Shown here: positions 16,396 to 23,565 of the stretch, one piece after another | How positions within the stretch are numbered: position 1 is the stretch's first letter | Layout of the letters: the number at the start of each line of letters is the position of its first letter | NCBI GenBank assembly: GCA_046724435.1 | Contig: JBKOWN010000174.1 | Coordinates: forward strand, 1-26,469 | Reading direction: 5' to 3' | Length of the DNA stretch: 26,469 nucleotides | Source: JALZAA01 sp046724435 | GTDB lineage: Bacteria > Actinomycetota > Acidimicrobiia > IMCC26256 > JACDBD01 | Notes under the pieces: generated by a model | What the model was told of the DNA's origin: nothing | Database searches by the model: none | What the model saw: only the letters and a program-made list of their open reading frames with translations | Program-made: the position numbers and the translations under genes

Positions 16396-17945
16396 TCGCG
16401 TCGCTGCTCACCCAGGCGCGCGACGTCCCGGCCATCCGGGCGCCGTCCGTCGACTGGCTCGCCGTCTCGCCCGAGATCGCGCTCGTCGGCGCCGCGGTGG
16501 CGATCGTGCTGCTGCGGTCGCTCGTGCGCCGAGCACGCTGGGTCTACCCGGCGTCGCTCGTGTTGGCGTTCGGCGGTGTGACGGCGGCCGCCGCGTTGCT
16601 CGTACGCCAGTGGAGCGAGGTCCAGGACCACGGCGCCATCACGACGATCGCCGGCATGCTGCGCGTCGACGGGTTCGGCGTGTTCCTCGGCGGAGTGGTC
16701 GTCGCGGCCGCGGCGCTCGCGCTCCTGCTTTCGGTCAGCTACATCCAGCGCGAGCGCCTCGAGGGCGCCGAGTACCTCGCGTTGGTGCTGCTGTCGGCTA
16801 CCGGCATGCTCGCCATGACCACCGCCAACGACCTGGTCATCGTGTTCCTGGCGCTCGAGATCCTGTCGATCCCCCTGTACGTCCTGGCCGCGTTCGACCG
16901 CCGCCGCCTCGCATCGCAGGAAGCCGGGATCAAGTACTTCGTGCTCGGCGCGTTCTCCTCGGCAGTGTTCCTGTACGGCGTCGCGTTGGTGTACGGCGCC
17001 ACCGGGACCACTTCCCTCACGGGCATCTCCCGGTTCCTCGCCGCCAACACCGTCCTCGACGAGGGCGTGCTGCTGATCGGCCTCGGGCTGCTCCTCGTCG
17101 GGCTCGGGTTCAAGGTGGCGGCGGTGCCGTTCCATATGTGGACGCCCGACGTGTACCAGGGCGCGCCGACGCCGGTTACCGCGTTCATGTCGTCCGCCAC
17201 CAAGGTGGCGGGGTTCGCTGCCCTCCTGCGCGTGTTCCAGGTGTCGTTCCCGCTCTTCCGGAACGACTGGCGCCCGGCGGTCGGCGCGCTGGCGATCCTG
17301 TCGCTCGTCGTCGGCAGCGTGGTCGCCCTCGTGCAGAACGACGTGAAGCGGATGCTCGCCTACTCGTCGATCGCGCACGCCGGCTACATCCTCATCGGAT
17401 TCGCGGCCGCCGCCGTCTCGAACGGAGGCGCGTCTGCCCGTGGGCTGCAGTCCGCGCTGTTCTATCTCCTCGTGTACGCGTTCATGACGATCGGCGCCTT
17501 CGCGGTGGTGACGGTGGTGGCGCGCTCCTCGCACGACGCCCGCCACACGCTTTCCGAGTACCGCGGGCTGGCGGCGGAGCGCCCCGTGCTGGCCGCCTTG
17601 CTGGCCTTCTTCCTGCTGGCCCAGGCGGGCGTGCCGTTCACCGGCGGGTTCGTCGCCAAGCTGCAGGTGTTCGCGGCCGCGGTCGACGCCCGGGAGTACT
17701 ACCTGGTCATCGTGGGCGTCGTCGCCGCCGTCGTCGCCACGTTCTTCTACCTGCGGGTCGTGGTGATCATGTACGCGACCGGCGACGAGCCGGCCGAGGC
17801 GGCCGAGCCCGGACGGCGACCCTTCCGGATCGACGCGCCCGCCGCGGCCGTGCTCGCGGTCACCGCTGCAATCACGCTCGTGCTCGGCATCCTCCCGGGC
17901 GCGTTCCTCGACATCGCCAAGGACGCCACGTTCATGATCCGCTGA
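16392..17945 (+). CDS. nuoN: NADH-quinone oxidoreductase subunit N (operon 1)
   Basis: NuoN is the proximal antiporter-like pump, with 14 or so hydrophobic segments in 517 residues. Key residues are E156 in L-E-I-L-S-I-P-L-Y (helix 5), K241 in F-K-V-A-A-V-P-F-H-M-W-T-P-D (helix 7), and K423 in G-F-V-A-K-L-Q-V-F (helix 12). GTG at 16392 overlaps the nuoM stop (GTGA). It is the last gene of operon 1; the next gene is on the other strand and convergent, so transcription should stop in the following 70 nt. Confidence 0.97.
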   Translation: MIASLLTQARDVPAIRAPSVDWLAVSPEIALVGAAVAIVLLRSLVRRARWVYPASLVLAFGGVTAAAALLVRQWSEVQDHGAITTIAGMLRVDGFGVFLGGVVVAAAALALLLSVSYIQRERLEGAEYLALVLLSATGMLAMTTANDLVIVFLALEILSIPLYVLAAFDRRRLASQEAGIKYFVLGAFSSAVFLYGVALVYGATGTTSLTGISRFLAANTVLDEGVLLIGLGLLLVGLGFKVAAVPFHMWTPDVYQGAPTPVTAFMSSATKVAGFAALLRVFQVSFPLFRNDWRPAVGALAILSLVVGSVVALVQNDVKRMLAYSSIAHAGYILIGFAAAAVSNGGASARGLQSALFYLLVYAFMTIGAFAVVTVVARSSHDARHTLSEYRGLAAERPVLAALLAFFLLAQAGVPFTGGFVAKLQVFAAAVDAREYYLVIVGVVAAVVATFFYLRVVVIMYATGDEPAEAAEPGRRPFRIDAPAAAVLAVTAAITLVLGILPGAFLDIAKDATFMIR

Positions 17946-17955
17946 CGCCTGGCGC

Positions 17956-18000
17956 CGTTGTCACCCGGACGCGCTTCAGGAGCTCGTTCTCGTGACAACG
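17956..18000. terminator. 9-bp perfect inverted repeat, candidate bidirectional terminator
   Basis: CGTTGTCAC (17956-17964) and GTGACAACG (17992-18000) are exact reverse complements separated by 27 nt. The repeat lies in the 70-nt gap between two convergent genes (nuoN and the patatin-like gene), where a two-way terminator is expected. The loop is long and there is no clear U-tract on either strand. A protein-binding palindrome is an alternative. Confidence 0.45.
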
Positions 18001-18015
18001 CCGGAAGGCGGCGCT

Positions 18016-18927
18016 CTACGCGACGTCGCGGCGGCGGCGGAACCAGCGGCGGCGGGCGCGCTCGCGGGGGCGGGCCAGCTCGGCCTCGTGCTCGTCGAGG
18101 GCGCGGGCGGCGAGATGGTGCGCCTCCTCGATGAGCATCATCGAGTCGGAGAAGTCGAACAGGTCCCGCTGGTCGGACGGGTTCGGGAGGACGACCACGT
18201 CGACCTCGGGCGGCGCATGGCGCAGCTCGAGGTCGAACCGCTGGTTGCGGGAGATCGCGAAGGCCCGCACGGCGACGTCGAGCGGGGAGCGCATCCTCCG
18301 CTCGATCAGGGCGCCGGAGACGTTGCACACGTAGATCCGGTCGGTCGGGCCCGACAAGGCGTGCCACAGCGGCACGGAGTTCGCGACCGCGCCGTCGACC
18401 AGCAGGCGCTCGTCGTGTGCGATGGGAGGGAAGAGCGCCGGGAGCGCCGTGCTGGCGAGCAAGGCCGGCTCGACGGGCCCGCACGCGAACACGACCTCGT
18501 CGCCCGTGTTCAGGTCGGTCGCCACGACGCGCAGCGGCACCTCGGTCTCCCCGAAGGTCTCGGCCGTGTGCGCCCGGTCGAGGATCGAGCGCAGGCCGTC
18601 GTTCGTGAACAAGTGATCGTCACGGCGCAGCACGTTCCACGCCCGGGCCAGACGGCCGCCCTGGAACACCTCGCCCGAACGGATCGAGAGCCAGACGTCG
18701 GCCAGGTGCTCGACGCCGGCGACGGTCGGGTCCGTCGCCACGACCGCGCCGTTGAGCGCCCCGGCCGAGGTGCCGATCACCACGTCAGGGATGATGTCCC
18801 GCTCGAGCAACGCCCGCAGCATGCCCACCTGGCTGACGGCCTGGTTGCCGCCGCCGGACAGCACGAACGAGGTGCGCGATTGGTCCGCGGAGCGCATGCT
18901 CCGTGCGGTCGTCGCAGGGATGCTCAC
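18016..18927 (-). CDS. Patatin-like phospholipase / acyl hydrolase
   Basis: This is a patatin-domain lipid acyl hydrolase of 303 residues. The glycine-rich oxyanion motif is S24-G-G-G-N, with G35 further on. The nucleophile elbow is G52-T-S54-A-G56, and the catalytic Asp is in D178-G-A180, so the Ser-Asp dyad is complete. The C-terminus is strongly basic (several Arg clusters) and could bind acidic membranes. No signal peptide is seen, so it is probably cytosolic or membrane-peripheral. I chose GTG at 18927 because AGAGG lies 8 nt upstream; the frame stays open to an ATG at 19029, but that stretch lacks an evident ribosome site. The gene separates the two nuo operons, convergent to the first and divergent from the second. 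Its physiological lipid is unknown. Confidence 0.88.
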   Translation of the reverse strand: MSIPATTARSMRSADQSRTSFVLSGGGNQAVSQVGMLRALLERDIIPDVVIGTSAGALNGAVVATDPTVAGVEHLADVWLSIRSGEVFQGGRLARAWNVLRRDDHLFTNDGLRSILDRAHTAETFGETEVPLRVVATDLNTGDEVVFACGPVEPALLASTALPALFPPIAHDERLLVDGAVANSVPLWHALSGPTDRIYVCNVSGALIERRMRSPLDVAVRAFAISRNQRFDLELRHAPPEVDVVVLPNPSDQRDLFDFSDSMMLIEEAHHLAARALDEHEAELARPRERARRRWFRRRRDVA

Positions 18928-19077
18928 GGGCCAAACCTCTGGGGGGCGTCGCGTCGTCGCAGCTGTGTCATCTTGGTCGGGATCGAACCCGTGGTGCGGG
19001 ACCATCACTGAGCGAGAACGATCGCACATGACCGCCGATTCCCTGCGCCAACGGCGATTCGGTGCTAGTCGCGCCGT

Positions 19078-19106
19078 TTGTAGGGCCGGAATTGCGCCGG
19101 TGTAGT
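19078..19106 (+). promoter_or_regulatory. Candidate promoter for the second nuo operon
   Basis: TTGTAG (19078-19083) and TGTAGT (19101-19106) lie 17 nt apart. They sit about 40 nt upstream of the nuoA2 GTG, in the only intergenic stretch preceding operon 2. The -10 matches 4/6 and the -35 only 3/6, so the evidence is mainly positional. The surrounding 18928-19146 gap is shared with the divergent patatin-like gene and must hold promoters for both. Confidence 0.3.
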
Positions 19107-19146
19107 GTCGGTTTGGGTCCTACTCCGTGGCCTGGGGGTCCGCGCG

Positions 19147-19509
19147 GTGACGACGTACTACCAGACCTATCTCGCGGTCGCGGTGCTCGCCGCGGCCGCG
19201 GCGGGGATGTTCGGCGCCATGCTCGGCGTCGGGCGGCTCCTCCGGCCGAACCGGGTGCAGGACGAGAAGTACATCACCTACGAGGCCGGCTCGGACCCCG
19301 TCTCCGGCTTCGGCCAGTCGAACATCCGGTACTACGTCTACGCGCTGCTCTTCGTGATGTTCGACGTGGAGGCCGTGTTCATCTTCCCGTGGGCGGTCCG
19401 TCTCGAGGGCCTCGGCACGTTCGCCCTGGTCGAGATGGTGATCTTCGTGGTGATCCTCGCGCTGGGCCTGGTCTACGCGTGGCGCAAAGGGGTGCTCCGG
19501 TGGGCCTAG
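19147..19509 (+). CDS. nuoA: Complex I subunit A, second (headless) operon
   Basis: This is a three-helix NuoA of 120 residues, close to the usual length and without the tail of the operon 1 copy. The loop Y-E-A-G-S-D-P and the helix 2 signature M-F-D-V-E-A-V-F-I-F-P-W-A are conserved. I chose GTG at 19147 because a GGGGG run lies 8 nt upstream; an in-frame GTG at 19105 is possible but overlaps the candidate promoter. The gene overlaps nuoB2 by 10 nt. It opens a cluster ordered A-B-C-D-H-I-J-K-L-M, which goes directly from D to H. Confidence 0.93.
   Translation: MTTYYQTYLAVAVLAAAAAGMFGAMLGVGRLLRPNRVQDEKYITYEAGSDPVSGFGQSNIRYYVYALLFVMFDVEAVFIFPWAVRLEGLGTFALVEMVIFVVILALGLVYAWRKGVLRWA
19486..19492 (+). 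promoter_or_regulatory. Shine-Dalgarno site deciding the nuoB2 start
   Basis: AAAGGGG inside the end of nuoA2 lies 7 nt before GTG 19500. It supports that start over the later in-frame GTG at codon 9. Confidence 0.6.
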
Positions 19510-20015
19510 TCGAACGCGGCAAGGTGCCCAAGCCGCTCACGTGGCTGCTCAACTACAGCCGCAAATACTCCCTGTGGATGTTCCAGTGGGGTCTGGCGTG
19601 CTGCGCGATCGAGATGGGCGCCGCCCTCGCCAGCCCCCGCTACGACATGATGCGGCTCGGCGTCATCCCGTTCCCGGCCAGCCCCCGCCAGGCGGACCTC
19701 GTGGTGATCTCGGGCACCGTCACCGACAAGATGGCGCCCGCCATCAAGCGCCTCTACGAGCAGATGCCCGATCCGAAGTACGTGATCTCGATGGGAGCGT
19801 GCGCGAACTGCGGCGGCCCGTACTGGGACTCGTACTCGGTCACCAAGGGCGTGGACCAGATCATCCCCGTCGACGTGTACGTGCCGGGCTGCCCGCCACG
19901 CCCCGAGGCGCTGCTCCAGGGCATCGTCCTGCTCCAGGAGCGCATCCAGCAGGAGGGCATCGGGAACGACGAGCTCAAGGCCCGATGGACCGGGGAGCCG
20001 ATCGTCGTTGGCTGA
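19500..20015 (+). CDS. nuoB: Complex I subunit B, second operon, N2 carrier with altered quinone-side motif
   Basis: This 171-residue NuoB has N2 ligands at C34-C35, C101 and C131. Spacings are one residue longer in each interval than in the operon 1 copy and E. coli. The segment before A-S-P-R-Q reads G-V-I-P-F-P59 where operon 1 has G-M-E-I-F-R60, so the conserved Arg is Pro and the acidic residue is Ile. An additional cysteine, C104, sits three residues after ligand C101 in A-C-A-N-C-G-G-P-Y-W. The C-terminal motif V-P-G-C-P-P-R-P-E is normal. GTG at 19500 lies inside the end of nuoA2. It should be the terminal Fe-S carrier of the headless complex. Confidence 0.95.
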   Translation: MGLVERGKVPKPLTWLLNYSRKYSLWMFQWGLACCAIEMGAALASPRYDMMRLGVIPFPASPRQADLVVISGTVTDKMAPAIKRLYEQMPDPKYVISMGACANCGGPYWDSYSVTKGVDQIIPVDVYVPGCPPRPEALLQGIVLLQERIQQEGIGNDELKARWTGEPIVVG

Positions 20016-20862
20016 CGACCTCGAGCGCGAGCAGAGTGGCGCCGCCGAGGAGGTGAGTGTCGAGCAGCAGCTCGCCCGGACCGACGAGGCGGCGGCAGCC
20101 GAGCAGGCACGCGCCGACGCCGACGAGGCGGACGCGCCGCCGACCGACGAGCAGGCGGCGGGCGAGTCACGCCCCCTCGACGAGACCGAGCAGGAGCTGC
20201 TGGCGCGCCTCGAGCGCGAGCTCGGAGACGGGATCGTCGAGTCGGCCGACGCCTTCGGCATGCTCGTGGTGCGCGTGAAGCCCGATGCGTGGCGCCGGGC
20301 GGCCGAGGTCAGCAAGCGGCAGCTCGAATGCGACTACCTGTCGTTCATCGCCGGGATCGACTGGCAACCCGCGCCGCGAGAAGGTGACGAGGCGGGCGGC
20401 GACACGTCGTCGCCGGTCCAACCGACCGAGATGACCTCCGGCGTCGCAGGGTCCGCGGGACGGATGCAGGTGTTCGCGCACGTCGAGTCCACGAAGCGCC
20501 ACTGGGGCGTCACGCTGAAGACCGACGTCGACGAGCGCGATCCGCACGCCGACTCCTGGGTGACGACGTACCCGGGTGCGGACTGGCACGAGCGCGAGTG
20601 CTGGGAGATGTTCGGCGTCGCCTTCGACGGCCACCCGAGCCTCCGCCACCTCTATCTCCCGTCCGAGTTCGAAGGTCACCCGCTGCGCAAGGACTACCCC
20701 TTGCTCGCCCGGATCGTGAAGCCGTGGCCGGGGCTGGTCGACGTCGAGGCCATGCCCGACGAGAACGGCGCTACGTCGGCGGATGCCGACAAGGGTGACG
20801 GTGCGGACGCCGACCAGGGCGATGGTGCGTCGGCGGAGGCCGACCAGGGGGACCCGGCGTGA
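20008..20862 (+). CDS. nuoC: Complex I subunit C, second operon, with acidic extensions
   Basis: The NuoC core is recognised by Y188-P-G-A-D-W-H-E-R-E-C-W-E-M-F-G, followed by H-P-S-L-R and H-P-L-R-K-D-Y. At 284 residues it is well above the operon 1 copy (199). The first about 60 residues are Ala/Glu/Asp-rich and probably disordered or helical. A Gly/Ser/Thr-rich insert of about 30 residues interrupts the core near residue 130-155. The last 26 residues are an acidic octapeptide repeat. The start is TTG at 20008, overlapping nuoB2 by 8 nt, with GGGGAG about 10 nt upstream; a downstream GTG is a less likely alternative. The stop overlaps nuoD2 (GTGA). Confidence 0.92.
   Translation: MADDLEREQSGAAEEVSVEQQLARTDEAAAAEQARADADEADAPPTDEQAAGESRPLDETEQELLARLERELGDGIVESADAFGMLVVRVKPDAWRRAAEVSKRQLECDYLSFIAGIDWQPAPREGDEAGGDTSSPVQPTEMTSGVAGSAGRMQVFAHVESTKRHWGVTLKTDVDERDPHADSWVTTYPGADWHERECWEMFGVAFDGHPSLRHLYLPSEFEGHPLRKDYPLLARIVKPWPGLVDVEAMPDENGATSADADKGDGADADQGDGASAEADQGDPA
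20782..20859 (+). repeat. Imperfect 24-nt tandem repeat at the 3' end of nuoC2
   Basis: Three 24-nt units lie at 20782-20805, 20806-20829 and 20836-20859, with a 6-nt spacer before the third. They encode D-A-D-K-G-D-G-A, D-A-D-Q-G-D-G-A, then S-A, then E-A-D-Q-G-D-P-A. They end exactly at the nuoC2 stop and the nuoD2 GTG start. Confidence 0.85.
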
Positions 20863-22025
20863 GCACCGACTTCGCCGTCGACCGCCAGGCGTGGCGTCAC
20901 CTCGCCGACGCGCAGGTGAACGTCGAGCTCGACACCGGCGACATGATCCTCAACCTCGGCCCGCAGCACCCCGCCACGCACGGCACCCTCCGCCTCGTCG
21001 TCCGCCTCGACGGCGAGCGCGTGATCTCGGCCGACCCGGTCATCGGCTACATGCACCGCGGCTACGAGAAGCTCACCGAGTTCCGCACCTATCCGCAGAT
21101 CACGACTCTCATCAACCGGATCGACTGGCTGTCGAGCTTCGCCAACGAGGTGCCGTTCATGCACGGCGCCGAGCTGCTCATGGGCATCGAGGCCCCGCCG
21201 CGCGCGCAGTACATCCGGACGATCCTGACCGAGCTGTCGCGCATCGCCACGTTCATGCTGTTCCTCGGCGAGATGGGTCTCCAGGTCGGCGCGCTCACTC
21301 CTCCCTTCTACGGGTTCCGCGATCGGGAGCACGTCCTCAACCTGATCGAGACCGCGACCGGCGGGCGCTTCCATCCCAACTTCAACCGCATCGGCGGGCT
21401 GAAGGATGACCTGCCCTGGGGCTGGGTCAACGAGTGCCGCAACACGATGAAGGTCGTGCTCGACGCGTGCAACATGCTGGAGGAGCTCGTCGCCGAGAAC
21501 GAGATCTTCGAGGCCCGCACGCGGTCGATCGGGATCATCCCGCCCGAGGTCGGTACCGGCTACGGCGTCTCGGGCTCGAACCTGCGCGCGTCCGGTGTCG
21601 ACTGGGACCTGCGTCGGGACGGCAAGCCGTACCTCGTATACCCGGAGCTCGACTTCAAGGTCTGGACGCATCCCGACGGTGACTCGTTCTCCCGCTACTG
21701 GGTCCGGCTCCAGGAGACGCGCGAGGCGGCGCGCATGGTCGTGCAGATGCTCGACCGCATCCCGACCGGGCCGATCATGGCGAAGGTCCCGCGCATCATC
21801 AAGGTGCCGGAAGGTGAGGTCTGGGTCGAGACGGAGAACCCGCTCGGCCAGATGGCGTACTACGTGATCTCGAAGGGGGCGACGGGGCCGTTCCGGGTCA
21901 AGATCCGTTCGGCGTCGTTCAGCAACGTGTCGATCCTGCCGTGGTTGCTGCGCGGCGTCTACGTCCCCGACGTCATCACCGTGCTCGCGTCGCTGTACTT
22001 CATCCTGGGGGACATCGACCGGTGA
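20859..22025 (+). CDS. nuoD: Complex I subunit D, second operon, with substituted quinone-site residues
   Basis: NuoD homologue of 388 residues without the long N-terminal extension of the operon 1 copy. G-P-Q-H37-P-A-T-H41-G is present. The conserved chamber Tyr is Trp (I-D-W90-L-S-S) and the conserved Asp is Gln (G-L-Q142-V-G-A-L-T). Their spacings from H41 (49 and 101) equal those of H77, Y126 and D178 in operon 1, so the alignment is secure. The C-terminal D-P-x-M-G is replaced by Y380-F-I-L-G, but the final D-I-D-R is kept. No paired CxxC motifs occur, so it is not a NiFe hydrogenase. GTG at 20859 overlaps the nuoC2 stop. The role is still expected to be the acceptor site of a complex I, but with changed proton and hydrogen-bond donors. 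Confidence 0.94.
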   Translation: MSTDFAVDRQAWRHLADAQVNVELDTGDMILNLGPQHPATHGTLRLVVRLDGERVISADPVIGYMHRGYEKLTEFRTYPQITTLINRIDWLSSFANEVPFMHGAELLMGIEAPPRAQYIRTILTELSRIATFMLFLGEMGLQVGALTPPFYGFRDREHVLNLIETATGGRFHPNFNRIGGLKDDLPWGWVNECRNTMKVVLDACNMLEELVAENEIFEARTRSIGIIPPEVGTGYGVSGSNLRASGVDWDLRRDGKPYLVYPELDFKVWTHPDGDSFSRYWVRLQETREAARMVVQMLDRIPTGPIMAKVPRIIKVPEGEVWVETENPLGQMAYYVISKGATGPFRVKIRSASFSNVSILPWLLRGVYVPDVITVLASLYFILGDIDR

Positions 22026-23053
22026 TCGAGCTCGCGGTCGACGTGGGCTGGGGGACGATCCTGGCGATCAAGACGATCGTCGTGCTCGCCATCATTCCCC
22101 TCGGCGCCATCATCCTCGGGTACGTGTTCCTGCTGAAGATGATGGCGCACATGCAGAGCCGGCTCGGCCCGATGGACCCGGGCGGGTTCCACGGCTGGTT
22201 CCAGCTCTTCGGCGACGGCATCAAGTTCATCCAGAAGGAAGACGTGATGCCGGCACAATCCGACCGGCGTATCTTCGCCATCGCGCCGGCCGTCGTCGTG
22301 ATCTCGACGTTCCTCGTGTTCCTGGTGCTGCCGACCGGCCCCGATCTCGTCGTGAGCAACCTCGACGTCGGCGTGTTCTACGCCCTGGCCGTGTCGAGCC
22401 TTGCCGTCGTCGGCGTGCTGATGGCCGGGTGGGCGAGCGCCAACAAGTTCGCGTTGCTCGGCGCTCTGCGCGCTGCCGCCCAGCTCATCGCCTACGAGCT
22501 GCCGCTGCTGCTCGCGGTCGTCGGCGTGGTCGTCATGGCGGGCACGATGAGCCTGCAGGGGATCGTCAAGGCGCAGCAGACCGGGTCGATCTTCGGGTGG
22601 GACGGCATCGGGCTCCCGTACGTCTTCCCGCAGATCATCGGCTTCGTGCTCTTCCTCGTCGCCGCCCAGGCCGAGCTCACCCAGACGCCGTTCGACATGC
22701 CGGTGGCCGAGAGCGAGCTCGTGGCCGGGTACATGGTCGAGTACACGGGCTTCCGGTTCCTCTTCTTCTTCATCGGCGAGTTCGGCACTGCGTTCGCGTT
22801 CGCCGGCCTCGCCGCCACGCTGTTCCTCGGCGGTTGGTCGATCCCGCACATCACGGACACCGGGTGGGAGAACGTGCTCGGCCCGATCGTGCTGCTGACC
22901 AAGGTGATGCTGGTGGCGTTCCTCATGTTCTGGGTTCGGTTCACGTACCCGCGCCTGCGCGAGGATCAGCTCCAAGCCGTGGCGTGGAAGTTCCTGATCC
23001 CGATCGGTCTCGCGAACATTCTCATCACCGGCGCGTTGAAGGTGGCGTTCTAG
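22022..23053 (+). CDS. nuoH: Complex I subunit H, second operon, with divergent quinone-tunnel loop
   Basis: NuoH of 343 residues with about eight helices, shorter than the operon 1 copy (401). The loop after helix 1 starts canonically (M44-Q-S-R-L-G-P50). It then reads M-D-P-G-G-F-H-G-W-F-Q in place of the family's N-R-x-G-P-x-G-x-x-Q. The later loop is P-F-D-M-P-V228-A-E230-S-E232-L-V-A-G-Y-M-V-E-Y-T-G, so the first Glu of the usual P-E-A-E is Val and the His of G-Y-H-x-E-Y is Met. The remaining glutamates are kept. GTG at 22022 overlaps the nuoD2 stop (GTGA). nuoI2 starts directly after the stop. Confidence 0.94.
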   Translation: MIELAVDVGWGTILAIKTIVVLAIIPLGAIILGYVFLLKMMAHMQSRLGPMDPGGFHGWFQLFGDGIKFIQKEDVMPAQSDRRIFAIAPAVVVISTFLVFLVLPTGPDLVVSNLDVGVFYALAVSSLAVVGVLMAGWASANKFALLGALRAAAQLIAYELPLLLAVVGVVVMAGTMSLQGIVKAQQTGSIFGWDGIGLPYVFPQIIGFVLFLVAAQAELTQTPFDMPVAESELVAGYMVEYTGFRFLFFFIGEFGTAFAFAGLAATLFLGGWSIPHITDTGWENVLGPIVLLTKVMLVAFLMFWVRFTYPRLREDQLQAVAWKFLIPIGLANILITGALKVAF

Positions 23054-23548
23054 ATGCCCAAGCTCCCGAAGAAACCGAAGGCTCCGGGGCTGATCGGCGG
23101 CCTCGGCGTCACGTTCAAGACGATGCTCAGGGGCGCCGTCACCGTGCAGTACCCGCACGAGCGAGAGGACCCGCCCCCGCGCGCCCGCGGCGTGATCGCG
23201 CTCAAGGAAGAGAACTGCACCGTCTGCATGCTGTGCGCCCGTCAGTGCCCCGACTGGTGCATCTACATCGAAGGCCACAAGGAGAAGCGGCCGCCGCGGC
23301 GCGAGGGCGGCCGCGAGCGGACGGTCAGCCTGCTCGACCGCTTCGACATCGACTACGCGCTCTGCATGTACTGCGGGATCTGCGTCGAGGTCTGTCCCTT
23401 CGACGCCCTGTTCTGGAGCCCCGAGTACGAGTACTCCGAATCCAACATCGCCGACCTCCTCCACGACAAGGACAAGCTCGGCGAGTGGATGGAGACCGTT
23501 CCCGAACCGGAGCCGCTCGAAGTCGGCGCCGAGACCGGCAAGAAGTAG
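23054..23548 (+). CDS. nuoI: Complex I subunit I, second operon, two 4Fe-4S clusters
   Basis: NuoI of 164 residues with both ferredoxin motifs complete: C55-x2-C58-x2-C61-x3-C65-P with C69 nearby, and C104-x2-C107-x2-C110-x3-C114-P. The N-terminus is Lys/Pro-rich and probably docks on the membrane arm. The C-terminus is acidic. Because this operon encodes no NuoE, NuoF or NuoG, this protein would be the electron entry point, as NdhI is for ferredoxin in photosynthetic NDH-1; the comparison is inference. The ATG follows the nuoH2 stop without a gap. Confidence 0.95.
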   Translation: MPKLPKKPKAPGLIGGLGVTFKTMLRGAVTVQYPHEREDPPPRARGVIALKEENCTVCMLCARQCPDWCIYIEGHKEKRPPRREGGRERTVSLLDRFDIDYALCMYCGICVEVCPFDALFWSPEYEYSESNIADLLHDKDKLGEWMETVPEPEPLEVGAETGKK

Positions 23549-23565
23549 CGAGCAGGACGCCCGCC

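Noticed and set aside
18978..18991. GGTTCGATCCC-like element on the minus strand resembling a tRNA T-loop
   Set aside because: Only about three to four stem pairs form, and no acceptor, anticodon or D arm fits on either side. It lies in the divergent promoter gap and looks coincidental.
20859..22025. NuoD2 as a NiFe-hydrogenase large subunit, making operon 2 a membrane hydrogenase
   Set aside because: No N- or C-terminal CxxC nickel ligands are present. G-P-Q-H-P-A-T-H, NuoC-type neighbours and the full NuoH-L set indicate a complex I type enzyme.
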